Origin: Aldehydirespirator sp965220485
Lineage (GTDB): Bacteria; Actinomycetota; Acidimicrobiia; Acidimicrobiales; Aldehydirespiratoraceae
DNA: 64,000 nucleotides
NCBI GenBank assembly: GCA_965220485.1
Contig: OZ244832.1
Coordinates: 62,001 to 126,000 of the forward strand
Direction of reading: 5' to 3'
In this document: in pieces, positions 34,838-43,304 of the stretch
Numbering within the stretch: position 1 is the first letter of the stretch
How the letters are laid out: every line of letters starts with the position of its first letter
The notes under the pieces: model-generated
Told to the model about the DNA's origin: nothing
Database searches by the model: none
Seen by the model: the letters and a program-made list of their open reading frames with translations, nothing else
Position numbers and translations under genes: made by a program

Positions 34838-36480
34838 TGGCGAGACTCGACCCGCAGGTCGCCGCCCACCTGGAGTGGATCGGGTTCGTCCGCCCCACCG
34901 GCCTGGTGGTGTCCGCGCCTGCGCTGGTCCGAGCGGGTGTGATCTTGAACCGCCGCGACGCCGAGGCCAACGCCTGCTGCGCGATTGCGTAATGGACGAA
35001 TCCGACTGGGAGGCGCCCGCCGCGCCGACGCCACGGCTGGCGGACTTCCGCGCGTTCGCGGAGTCGGTGCTGGGCTGGAACTTCTCGCCGAAGGGGTACG
35101 CAGGCACACCGGAGGCTCCCATCCCCGTTGAGCTCGAAGTTCAACTTCCCGAGTCGGGCGGCGTCTTCCGGCCTAACTTCGCAGTCCGCGCCGAGCCGTG
35201 GAAGGCAACGTCGACGGCCGTGGCTCCTGCGGCAGGCGCAGCCGCGGACTCCGCCGATGGAGGTGGTGCTTCCCAGAAGGCCAGCGCCTCCGCACCGCCA
35301 GGCTCAACGGCGACGACGACGGCGACCGCGCCGCCGGGCGAGCAGTCAGACGAGCCTTCGCCTTGGCAGCTGCTGGTCAGTGTCATCGATCCAGACGAGG
35401 ACTTCGACGCCACAACTTCAGGCGGCCTGGAGCTGTCAGCGCACGGGCGAATGGAGCGCCTGCTGCGCCACACCCGCGCCCCGGCGGGGCTGATCTTCAA
35501 CGGCACGGCGTTGCGGCTCGTGTCCGCCCCAGTCGGTGAGAACTCAGGCTGGCTGGACTTCCAGGCGGCGGACATGCTCCAGAGCGCGGGCCGGCCGATC
35601 TGCTCAGCCATGCGCGAGCTGCTCGGACAGACCCGCCTGCTCGCGGTGCCGACCGACAAGCGCCTCGCCGCTCTGCTACACGACAGCCGCAAGTTCCAGA
35701 ACGAGGTCAGCGAGCGCCTCGCCGAGCAGGTGCTGCACGCCCTCTACGAGTTGCGGCGCGGCTTCCAGGCCGCTCACGACGCTTCGAAGGGCGAGCTTCT
35801 CGGCCGCCAGTTGGTCGAAGATCCCGAGATCTACCGGGGCCTTCTCACGGTGGTGCTGAGGCTCGTGTTCCTGCTCTACGCCGAGGAGCGCGACATGCTG
35901 CCCCAGGGCGAGGTGTTCCTGGGCGCCTACTCGGTGTCGGGTCTGTACGAGCGGCTGCGTGAGGACGCGGCGATGCATCCCGACACCATGGACCAGCGCT
36001 ACGGCGCCTACGCGCAGCTGCTCGCGCTGTGGCGCATGGTCCACGACGGCGCCGAAGGCCCTCAGATGAGCCTGTCACCCCGACACGGCGACCTGTTCCA
36101 CCCCGACCGCTACCCGTTCTTGGAGGGACGAGGAGGAAGCCGCGGCGAGGTCCGCCAAGCGGTCGAGCGCATAGACCCACCCCTCGTGTCCGACGGCACC
36201 ATCCACCGCGTACTCGAGAAGCTGATCGTGCTGGACGCCGAACGGATCTCCTACCGAGCGCTCGACGTGGAGCACATTGGCTCGGTCTACGAGACCATGA
36301 TGGGCTTCCGACTGGAGACCGCGACAGGACGCAGCATCGCCATCAAGGCCGCCAAGAAGCACGGCGCTCCGGCAACCATCAACATCGAAGAACTGCTGGC
36401 CGAAGCCCCGTCCAAGCGGGCCAAATGGCTCCGGGACAGAGGCAAACCAGTCGGCGATTTCCTCGCCGCTGGGGTCGTGT
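34837..36480 (+). pseudogene. drmMI: DISARM adenine methylase DrmMI, truncated and frameshifted
   Basis: ATG at 34837 overlaps the drmD stop (TGATG). The first 40 residues (MARLDPQVAAHLEWIGFV, VVSAPALVRAGVILNRRDAE) are in one frame; a lost G near 34968 shifts it, and QRLLRDCVMDESDWEAP continues in the next. The long middle fits class 1 DISARM N6-adenine methylases: LADFRAFAESVLGWNFSPKG, LAEQVLHALYELRRGFQAA, RLVFLLYAEERDMLP, YRALDVEHIGSVYETMMGF. A low-complexity Ala/Thr/Ser linker is at ~35225-35345. The gene breaks off at ~36470-36483, before the SAM-binding and NPPY catalytic motifs, and meets a convergent gene. Confidence 0.82.
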
Positions 36481-36482
36481 TG

Positions 36483-36593
36483 CAGTCGCATCTCGTCCAT
36501 GAAGCGCATTGCGGTTGTCACCTGGAAGATGGCGTTCAGAGCGGTGAGCACTACCAGTCGCATCTCGTCCATGAAGCGCATTGCGGTTGTCAC
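36483..36593. repeat. 39-bp direct repeat in fused gene ends
   Basis: Two identical 39-bp copies, 36483-36521 and 36555-36593, 72 bp apart (an exact number of codons). On the minus strand each encodes VTTAMRFMDEMRL. It sits exactly at the joint between drmMI and the convergent gene. Confidence 0.9.
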
Positions 36594-37748
36594 TGCGAAC
36601 ATGTTGATGGCGCAAGCGTCGTGTTCTCCGAGGTCGCTTCGGGCACGGAGTTCACCGCCTCGCACGGTGATCGACACGGAGTTGTATGCGCCGATGTGGT
36701 CTCTGTTGAAGATCGTTAGCAGCGGATGCTTCGCCTGGAAGTCGGCTATGTCTGCTCGGCTCTTGTCAGGAGATGACACCGGCACACCGTGCATGCCGTA
36801 GTGCAGGAGCATGATCGTCGGGCCGTGGGGTCCTCGCCCGGACTGCATGAGGGCGTCCACCCATTTCCGTATCTCCTCGGCGTCGACTTCGACCTCGGTG
36901 CTGATCTCTGACATGGCTTCGCTCATGGCGGTCTCCTCGATGCGGCGGCGGATGCGCCTCTCGGTGTCGCTGTCACCGTGACGCTCGGCGATCCGCCGAG
37001 CGTTCTCCAAGCGGACCATTCTCAGGATTCCCTCAGTTCCTTTGGCGGCAAACTCAGCCACCTGGATCTGCTCGTCCCGCAACCGCTTGCCCGCCTGTTC
37101 GTCCTCGGCGGCTGCCATCGCCACGTCAAGCATTGGCTGCTGCTCGTCGGGATGGCAGTACGACTGGAGCGAACGCTCGATGAGGGCCCGCACCCGAGCG
37201 TCCCTGTCGTCGGGGTCGGCGTCGCGGCGGTGGTTTTTCTTGGCCCTCGTATGATCGATGAGCGCTTGCAAGCCGCGGATGACGATCCCGAACTCGTCGC
37301 TGGCGGTGTCCAAAGACTTGGTGACGAGATGTTCGACCGCGTCCAGCGACTCTGAGATCAGCACCGGGTTGTTGAGCCTTGTGGCCAGCGCGGCGGCCCG
37401 GCGGACGGATTCATCGCGTCCGCACGGCTCGGCATTCTCGCGCTTGGAGTGTTCGATGTGGCACGAGACGGCCGCCTCCGCGTGGACATACGGACTGGGG
37501 CCGTCGCCGACTTCCCACAGCAGGTCGCACAGCCGTCCCCGCACCAGCGGGTCCAAAGTCTCGACGGCAACGAGCGCACGCTAAACCTCACGAGTCTCTT
37601 CGGGAACCTTGGCAGGCTCAGCCGGGTACATACTGGATTGCCCGTCGCCAGCTGGCGCTATCCACATCGGGCCAAACGATCCGTAGCCACTCAGCCGCTC
37701 ATCGTCCGCGTCGCCGTCTCTCAGGTAGTAGGCCAGTGCCGCCGCCAC

Positions 37749-37812
37749 CGCATCCCAAGTTCTGTCTCCGTCACCGATGCCGCATCCCAAGTTCTGTCTC
37801 CGTCACCGATGC
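37749..37812. repeat. 32-bp tandem duplication
   Basis: CGCATCCCAAGTTCTGTCTC.. repeated twice head to tail (37749-37780, 37781-37812). Removing one copy restores the reading frame of the surrounding minus-strand gene, so the duplication is a recent disabling event or an assembly artefact. Confidence 0.9.
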
Positions 37813-38068
37813 CGCAGTCTTGGTCTGGGTCGTCGCGCTTGCCCAACCTCTCCAAAGCGTCGAACGCCGTATAGAGTCCAAGCTCTCCCTCAATGGCATG
37901 GAGGCGCTCGCAGATGGCGTTGATCTCGTCGGCGTAGTGCTCAACAGGTAGCTTCAGAACGGTCATCGTCGCCACCTCACGGTGCCGCCGCTGGGACTTC
38001 GAAGAGCCGTTGGCCGGCGTCCCGGTCGGCCACTCATTGCCAGCAGTAGATATTCAATTCGTCAGGCG

Positions 38069-38112
38069 ATTAAGCGAGTGGTCACATAGCATTAAGCGAG
38101 TGGTCACATAGC
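38069..38112. repeat. 22-bp tandem duplication
   Basis: Two head-to-tail copies of ATTAAGCGAGTGGTCACATA plus GC, at 38069-38090 and 38091-38112. The second copy contains the stop codon of the DUF3037 gene. The rest of 37976-38103 shows nothing else. Confidence 0.9.
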
Positions 38113-38997
38113 CAGTTTCGAGCCGGATTCAATCAGAAGTTGACGAGCTCGTTCAGCTACCTTATCGACCTGTTCCAACGGAACGGAACGGACGCCCAGC
38201 GCCTCGAACACGGCCTTGCCTTCCTCGTAAATCGACTCATCCTGATCTGGGTCTGGCGGGATACTGACTACTTCGATGTCCACATCAGAGTTGACGGCGA
38301 AACTCTGACTATCCCTGATTTCTATATTACCCCCACTGTCGCGTGTGGACCTAACCGTCCATCCCCACGACTTGATCTGGCTGGATAGACGCTGCGCTTC
38401 TATATCTCGGAATGACCATGAGCGCACTAGCTGAAGCGCCTTACCATTCATCACTGCAAAGTCAAACCGATCTTCATGTAACTCAGACGACAATACAACC
38501 CTCTCGCACAGTTCTGAGGAGCTTACAGAATGTCGTCGGTAAGCGCGTCGGGTCGCTGCCAACACCTCATTCCTCCAGCGGCTCCGACGTTGTTGGCGTT
38601 CTGGATCGAGTATAGCATGTTGGAAGATACGATCTAGAGCCTCATCGACATTCGGTGCAACTAGGGGGGTAGGTGGACTCAACTGTACGACATTCCTGTA
38701 GTCAGAGTGCAGGGCTTTCAGCCAGTCTTCGCTTGGTTCGATATCGGACGGGAACAGCGCTTCGATGCTATCTTGGTGGTTGTCGATGATCTCGCCGATG
38801 CAATCAATGAAATACCACACGGCCTGAAGCGCGGTTGGAGTGTCGCTTTGCCCGATGGCTCGCGCCCGCTTGGCGTTACTGATCTGCCGGATCCCCCATT
38901 CCGAGGACTCTTCGCTGCCCGCGATCGCGCCCACGTTAATGAATTCGCCGCGAGCAGGATCAGGCACGAAGCGAATCAGAGAATAGATGTGCTTCAC
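38104..38997 (-). CDS. DUF3037 domain protein
   Basis: 297 residues. GTG start at 38997 follows GGAGGACTAAA. The N-terminus KHIYSLIRFVPDPARGEFIN with VGAIAG is the hallmark of DUF3037. The middle is helical (WLKALHSDYRNVVQLSPP) and the C-terminal half is mixed. The gene overlaps the preceding HipA-like kinase gene by GTGA. Such DUF3037 genes are commonly paired with a HipA-like kinase gene; the joint function is unknown, but the arrangement suggests a two-component toxin/antitoxin-like or defence module. Codon use is less GC-rich than in core genes, indicating transfer. Confidence 0.78.
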   Translation of the reverse strand: MKHIYSLIRFVPDPARGEFINVGAIAGSEESSEWGIRQISNAKRARAIGQSDTPTALQAVWYFIDCIGEIIDNHQDSIEALFPSDIEPSEDWLKALHSDYRNVVQLSPPTPLVAPNVDEALDRIFQHAILDPERQQRRSRWRNEVLAATRRAYRRHSVSSSELCERVVLSSELHEDRFDFAVMNGKALQLVRSWSFRDIEAQRLSSQIKSWGWTVRSTRDSGGNIEIRDSQSFAVNSDVDIEVVSIPPDPDQDESIYEEGKAVFEALGVRSVPLEQVDKVAERARQLLIESGSKLAM

Positions 38998-39424
38998 TTT
39001 AGTCCTCCTATGTTGGCTTCGAGCCTCTCGGCTACCGGATGTGCGCGTCTCTCCAAGAACCAGCCCACACACTCCAGTTCGGTGTCTGTAACAGGCCAGT
39101 CTTTAGGGAGACTGCACAAGATATTGCACAATTCAGCGCGTGTCAAGCCCCGCAGACGGCGGGTCAGCCTGGATGCTTCACCCTGATCAAGCTGAGTTGT
39201 GGGCCCATTGAACTCGTGAGGCTCGCCGACACGGTGAACAAGTGCTTGCTCAGTCCATCCCGAACCCACGTCAGGGAGATACCAGCCATGGTCGTGACTG
39301 AAGATCCGGTTTTCGTCAGCGGTCGAATAGAGCCACTGCGGATCGCCGCCCCAACACCAGTCGTACAGTGCAAAGACGCCCACATGATTGATTCGGTTGT
39401 CGTCATCGTCACGTGATCTGAGCT
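38994..39424 (-). pseudogene. HipA-like kinase, C-terminal fragment
   Basis: Only the C-terminal ~140 residues of a HipA-family-type kinase remain: RDDDDNRINHVGVFALYDWC, GGDPQWLYS, RIFSHDHGWYLPDVG (the DHG/DFG-like metal-binding region), SRLTRRLRGLTRAELCNIL. The N-terminal ATP-binding lobe and the catalytic HxD-type Asp are absent: at about 39425 the sequence changes abruptly into the drmA fragment of the opposite strand. It overlaps the DUF3037 gene by four bases. Without its N-lobe it is unlikely to be a kinase. Confidence 0.7.
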
Positions 39425-39429
39425 GCCGA

Positions 39430-40539
39430 TCCTCGACGGCGGCCGCGTTCACGATCGTGCTGCGCCGGCTGCGGCAGCCGGGACAGGACGGCCGACAGGG
39501 CGCGGGGGTGGCAGTGATCATGCGCTACACGCTGCGGCTGCTGACCCTCGACCAGCTCGGCCGGGCCGCGGGCCTTGTGTGCGCGCTGGAACTCGAACGC
39601 GAGGCTGATACAAGCCGCTACGGCAAGTGGCCCATCGAGATCGGCCTGTGGGTCGGCAAGGCAGCCACCCCCAACCTGATGGGCCGCAAGGGCGACAGCC
39701 GATCCGACACGGCTCGCTCCAAGACCCGCCAGTTCAAGAGTGACCCAGGCAAGGCGATGCCTATTCCGCTGGAGAGCTGCCCGTGGTGCGGAACCCGGTT
39801 CGAGCCGGCGTCGTTCACGCTGCTGCCCGATGACCAGCCGAGCGAGCTGCGGATCGTCTGCACCAACTTCGAGTGCGACTTCAGCGGCGACCGGCCCCTG
39901 CCGATACTGGCAGTGGACGAGCCGATCTACCGGCGTCTGCCGGCGTTCCTCATCGCCACGGTGGACAAGTTCGCGTCGTTGCCGTTCACCGGCCAGACTG
40001 GCGCCCTGCTCGGCGGTGCAGGCCGCTTCGACAGCACCGGCTTCTACGGTGCTTCGGAGCCGAGGCGAGGTCGGCCGCTGGAGCAGCCACTGGCCGGCCC
40101 CGATCTAGTGATCCAAGACGAGCTGCATCTCATATCGGGGCCGCTCGGAACGATGGTCGGCCTCTATGAGACCACCATCGAAGCGCTGTGCGTGCAGGCC
40201 GCGAAGCATCCGGCCGACGTTTCCGAGGACGCCGCCGCCCGGACGGTGTGGCAGCAGGACCGACGCAGGCAACGTCCGTTCCCAGGCGGGCCGTACATCC
40301 TGCTGCACACCTTGGCGCACCTGCTGATCCAGTCGATGTCGATGCGCTGCGGGTACCCGGCAAGCTCCATAGACGACGAAGCCGTCTTCATCACGTCGGC
40401 CAACCTCACCGCGGCTGCCCTAGACCGCAACATCGAAATCGGCCTCCTAACTCGCGACCGCACGCTCGCCACCAGCGTCTCAACCCACTTCCGGGGCCTA
40501 ATCGACACAAGGCTCCTCAGTCCACTGCCGCAACGATAG
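39430..40539 (+). pseudogene. Chimeric DISARM ORF: drmA, drmB and drmC pieces fused in frame
   Basis: One open frame made of parts of three consecutive DISARM genes. (1) ~39445-40215: middle of the DrmA helicase (RYTLRLLTLDQLGRAAGLV, GLWVGKAATPN, CPWCGTRFEPASFTLLP, AVDEPIYRRLPAFLIATVDK, DLVIQDELHLISGPLGTMVG) with the DEAD-like DELH box but no Walker A or motifs V-VI. (2) ~40270-40370: a DrmB (DUF1998) piece, FPGGPYILLHTLAHLLIQSM and RCGYPASS. (3) ~40380-40539: the DrmC (phospholipase D) end, VFITSANLTAAALDRNIEIG and HFRGLIDTRLL. Two deletions removed everything between. The start is undefined; no useful activity is expected. Confidence 0.83.
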
Positions 40540-40665
40540 GCCGAGGGGCTTCCGTGCGCCGCAGGGCTTCGCGTACGTCGGCACCGAGGTCGGCGGCAGC
40601 CTGATGCGAATGGGTGCCTGGCACCGTGCATGGAGGGCGGCCCGCGCTGGACTAGACATTCTCGC

Positions 40666-41493
40666 ATGGCGAGGGCCCGCAACGGCGAGATCGAGATCGC
40701 CTACGAGACCCTCGGCACTGAGGGCGACCCTGCGCTGATCCTGCTCCACGGGCTCGGTTCGAGCATGCTCGTGTGGCACGAGGACTTCTGCGCGGGCTTC
40801 GTCGATCGCGGCTTCTTCGTGCTTCGCATGGACCACCGGGACTCGGGGCTGTCCACCGTTATGCCTGACGGCTCCCGCTACCGGCTGGGCGACATGGCCG
40901 GCGACGCGCTCGCCGTGCTCGACGACGCCGGCTGCGATCGGGCCATCGTTTGCGGCTACTCGCTGGGTGGCATGGTGGCCCAAGCTGCCGTCGTTGCCTT
41001 CCCGGAGCGGGTGGCCGGGCTGGTGTCCATCGCCTCGCACACCGGCGAACCGGGTGTGGGTGATCCCACTCCCGAGGCGCTGGCCGCGCTCACCGCGCCC
41101 CCCGCGGCGACTGTTGAGGAGCAGATCGAAGTGGAACTGGCCGGCTACCGGATCTGGTCCAACCCGGAGTGGCGCAACGAGCAAGCCGAGCGGGAGTACC
41201 TGGAGCGCAGCTACCGGCGAGCGTGGCATCCTGGGGCGTCGCAGCGGCAGTTCGAGGCCGCGGCCCGCGGCCGCGACCGGGCTGACGGTCTCAGAGGTCT
41301 CGACGTCCCCACCCTGGTGGTCCATGGAAGCGGCGACACGCTGATCGGCCCCGACGCCGGCCGTCGGACCGCAGAACTGGTGCCGGGCGCCGAGTACCTG
41401 GAGATCGAGGGCATGGGCCATGAGCTGCCGCCTCAGGTGTGGGCGAGCATCATCAGCGCGGTGACGGCCCTGTCGGCCCGCATCGCGTGGTGA
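40666..41493 (+). CDS. Alpha/beta-hydrolase
   Basis: 275 residues. Seen: DPALILLHGLGSSMLVWHED (oxyanion-hole HG), MDHRDSGLS, VCGYSLGGMVAQAAV (nucleophile elbow G-x-S-x-G with Ser at ~101), LVVHGSGDTLIGPD (acid) and IEGMGHELPPQ (catalytic His). This is the esterase/haloperoxidase/3-oxoadipate-enol-lactonase group; the substrate cannot be specified. The ATG at 40666 is chosen to give MARARNGEIEIAYETLG. The first intact gene after the DISARM remnant. Cytoplasmic. Confidence 0.85.
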   Translation: MARARNGEIEIAYETLGTEGDPALILLHGLGSSMLVWHEDFCAGFVDRGFFVLRMDHRDSGLSTVMPDGSRYRLGDMAGDALAVLDDAGCDRAIVCGYSLGGMVAQAAVVAFPERVAGLVSIASHTGEPGVGDPTPEALAALTAPPAATVEEQIEVELAGYRIWSNPEWRNEQAEREYLERSYRRAWHPGASQRQFEAAARGRDRADGLRGLDVPTLVVHGSGDTLIGPDAGRRTAELVPGAEYLEIEGMGHELPPQVWASIISAVTALSARIAW

Positions 41494-41700
41494 CGGCGCT
41501 ATCGGGGCTTCAGAATGAGGGGGCTACTTGAGGGCCAGCCGCCGTCGCCGTAGAGCACATCGCCAACGATTACCATAGCGTGGCGGTCTCGTTCAGTTCC
41601 GGGAGGAGCGGCAGGAAGTCGCTGCGCAGGGCTTCGGAACAGGGCTTGCTCGATTGAGGGCACGGAAGCACCGCCACGCCAACAGCAAAGATATTGCATG

Positions 41701-41766
41701 ATTGACACATATAGTGAGCTATTGACAGCCATAATGAGCTATTGACGGATGTAGTGAGCTATTGCT
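41701..41766. promoter_or_regulatory. Three-copy 20-bp direct repeat (iteron-like) before the ATPase gene
   Basis: TAGTGAGCTATTGAC occurs at an exact 20-bp period (41712, 41732 as TAATGAGCTATTGAC, 41752 with ATTGCT end), with a fourth ATTGAC at 41701. The spacing of two helical turns puts all copies on one face of the DNA. The region is AT-rich and lies 22 bases before the GTG of the AAA ATPase gene. Probably an operator, promoter array or relic iteron. The rest of 41494-41700 shows nothing recognisable. Confidence 0.75.
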
Positions 41767-41787
41767 CAACTGTCATGGGCTACGATT

Positions 41788-43137
41788 GTGACTGTGGCAA
41801 CTACAGGCGTGTTCGGTCCGCTGGACGCGAATCCATTCTCGCCTGATTTTGGACAGCCCCCTCACCATCTGGTCGGCCGGGATCGACTGTTGGGCGACCT
41901 CGGCTCGGGTATGGCGTCAGGTCCGAGAGATCGGCGGTTCACCAGCTTGCTGCTCGGGCCGCGCGGCTCGGGCAAGACAGTGCTGCTGACCGAGATGGAG
42001 CAGCGGGCCGCCGCGGGCGGATGGGTCGTCGTCTCGCTCGACGCGTCCACCGCGGGCATCGAACAGCGGATCCGCCAGGCGGTCGTGCATGCTCGCGACG
42101 CTCACGAGGGGGCCGAGCAGGCCGACCCCGACCGGGGCCGCGCCGGCCGGTGGTCGGGCATCCGGCTCGGCCCGTTCTCGCTGCAGCGGGAGATCCTCGC
42201 CGAGGTGCGTCCCGAATGGGACATGCGCCACCTGCTCACGGGGCTGGCCGAGCACGCGCAGCGGGCCGAAGTGTCGGTGCTCATGACTGTCGACGAGATC
42301 CATAGCGGTGACCGCAACGAACTGCGCCGCCTCTCAGCGGATCTCCAGCACATTACGAAGCGCTCCAACCTGCCGCTGGGATTCCTCGGCGCGGGCCTGT
42401 CGGAGATGAAGCACACGCTGCTGATGGATAAGAAGATGACGTTCTTCCGCCGATGTGCTCGCATGGACGTTCCGGCGTTGAGCGCGGCCGACGCGATGGA
42501 GGGCTTGCGGCTGCCTGTGCTCGATGCGGGCGGTGCTTTCGAGCAGGAGGCTCTCCGCTCTGCCGCCCGAGCCTGCGGGCCGCTGCCCTACAAGCTGCAG
42601 CTGGTCGGCTATAACGCGTGGAAGATCGCCGGCGCGCCACGGCGCCCTATCGACTTGGTGGCGGCCCAGGAGGCTGCCCGCCTCGCGGACGTGTCGGTCA
42701 TGGAGGACCTGGTCGAGCCGGCGTGGCATGACCTGTCCGATTCCGATAGGGCGTTCCTGGAGGCGGTCGCCGACGCGGGCCCGCAGGCCGGTCACCAGCA
42801 GATAGCCGCGAGGCTCATCGCCAGCCCGCAGACGCTGGCCGACACCGAGAGGCGGCTCCGAGCCTGCGGCTACCTCGATGAGACCCCCGCAGGCCTGCTC
42901 GCCCTGACCGAGTTGATGCCCGAGGCGGCCGTTCGCGAGCTGGCCGACGCCGAGCGCCGCTACCGCACCCCGCCAGCCCCGTCGGAGGCCTCGGCCCCAT
43001 CGGAAGGGGTCGGCCCGGCCAGGGCCTCGGCCGCTCCCCGGATGCGCTGCAGCCACTACATGCTCCGCGCCAAGGCCAGGTGCGTACTCCCTCACGGCCA
43101 TGCAGGCGGCCACCGCTCCGGCAGGCGCCGCCGCTGA
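41788..43137 (+). CDS. AAA+ ATPase (Orc1/Cdc6- or archaeal-ATPase-like)
   Basis: 449 residues. N-terminal FGPLDANPFSPDFGQPPHHL then VGRDRLL and the Walker A SLLLGPRGSGKTVLL (residue ~58); Walker B VSVLMTVDEIH (residue ~165); sensor 1-like LPLGFLGAGLSEM. A winged-helix-like part follows (AWHDLSDSDRAFLEAVADAG, AARLIASPQTLADTERRL). The C-terminal ~35 residues contain MRCSHYMLRAKARCVLPHGH, a small Cys/His motif. Such ATPases occur in mobile elements and as regulators; a role in replication or control is possible but not shown. Preceded by iteron-like repeats. GTG start at 41788. Confidence 0.75.
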   Translation: MTVATTGVFGPLDANPFSPDFGQPPHHLVGRDRLLGDLGSGMASGPRDRRFTSLLLGPRGSGKTVLLTEMEQRAAAGGWVVVSLDASTAGIEQRIRQAVVHARDAHEGAEQADPDRGRAGRWSGIRLGPFSLQREILAEVRPEWDMRHLLTGLAEHAQRAEVSVLMTVDEIHSGDRNELRRLSADLQHITKRSNLPLGFLGAGLSEMKHTLLMDKKMTFFRRCARMDVPALSAADAMEGLRLPVLDAGGAFEQEALRSAARACGPLPYKLQLVGYNAWKIAGAPRRPIDLVAAQEAARLADVSVMEDLVEPAWHDLSDSDRAFLEAVADAGPQAGHQQIAARLIASPQTLADTERRLRACGYLDETPAGLLALTELMPEAAVRELADAERRYRTPPAPSEASAPSEGVGPARASAAPRMRCSHYMLRAKARCVLPHGHAGGHRSGRRRR

Positions 43138-43229
43138 GCCGCCCCCGAGACCCACAGCGTGGCGATGGGTACCGCGGCGATGCCCGTGCCACCCACCGGC
43201 CGGGTCGAAGTCGCTTTCGGCAGAAAGTC

Positions 43230-43259
43230 GATCTGACAGACGGCGATCTGACAGACGGC
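43230..43259. repeat. 15-bp tandem duplication
   Basis: GATCTGACAGACGGC twice head to tail (43230-43244, 43245-43259) in the spacer before the CoA-transferase gene. Confidence 0.85.
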
Positions 43260-43304
43260 GATCAGCCCGGCCGTACACTGGCCGCCGACACGGGAGGGGC
43301 CGGT

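Larger units (their letters stand above)
36483..37966 (-). pseudogene. DUF4209-like protein gene, multiply disrupted
   Basis: Minus-strand gene reconstructed from three pieces: MTVLKLPVEHYADEINA to LGKRDDPDQD (start ATG 37966), then a 32-bp tandem duplication at 37749-37812 that shifts the frame, then AAALAYYLRDGDADDERL to KVPEETREV, an in-frame TAG (about 37582), then ALVAVETLDPLVRGRLCDLL and a long helical region (LENARRIAERHGDSDTERR) ending in ADFQAKHPLLTIFNRDHIG and HDACAINMFAVTTAMR. The order of helical N-part and short conserved C-part resembles DUF4209 proteins, sometimes found in defence regions; this assignment is tentative. The 3' end runs into drmMI. Confidence 0.5.

Noticed and set aside
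36480..36719. Continuation of DrmMI to 36719 as a genuine C-terminus
   Set aside because: After ~36480 the residues are the antisense of the convergent gene; they do not resemble a methylase.
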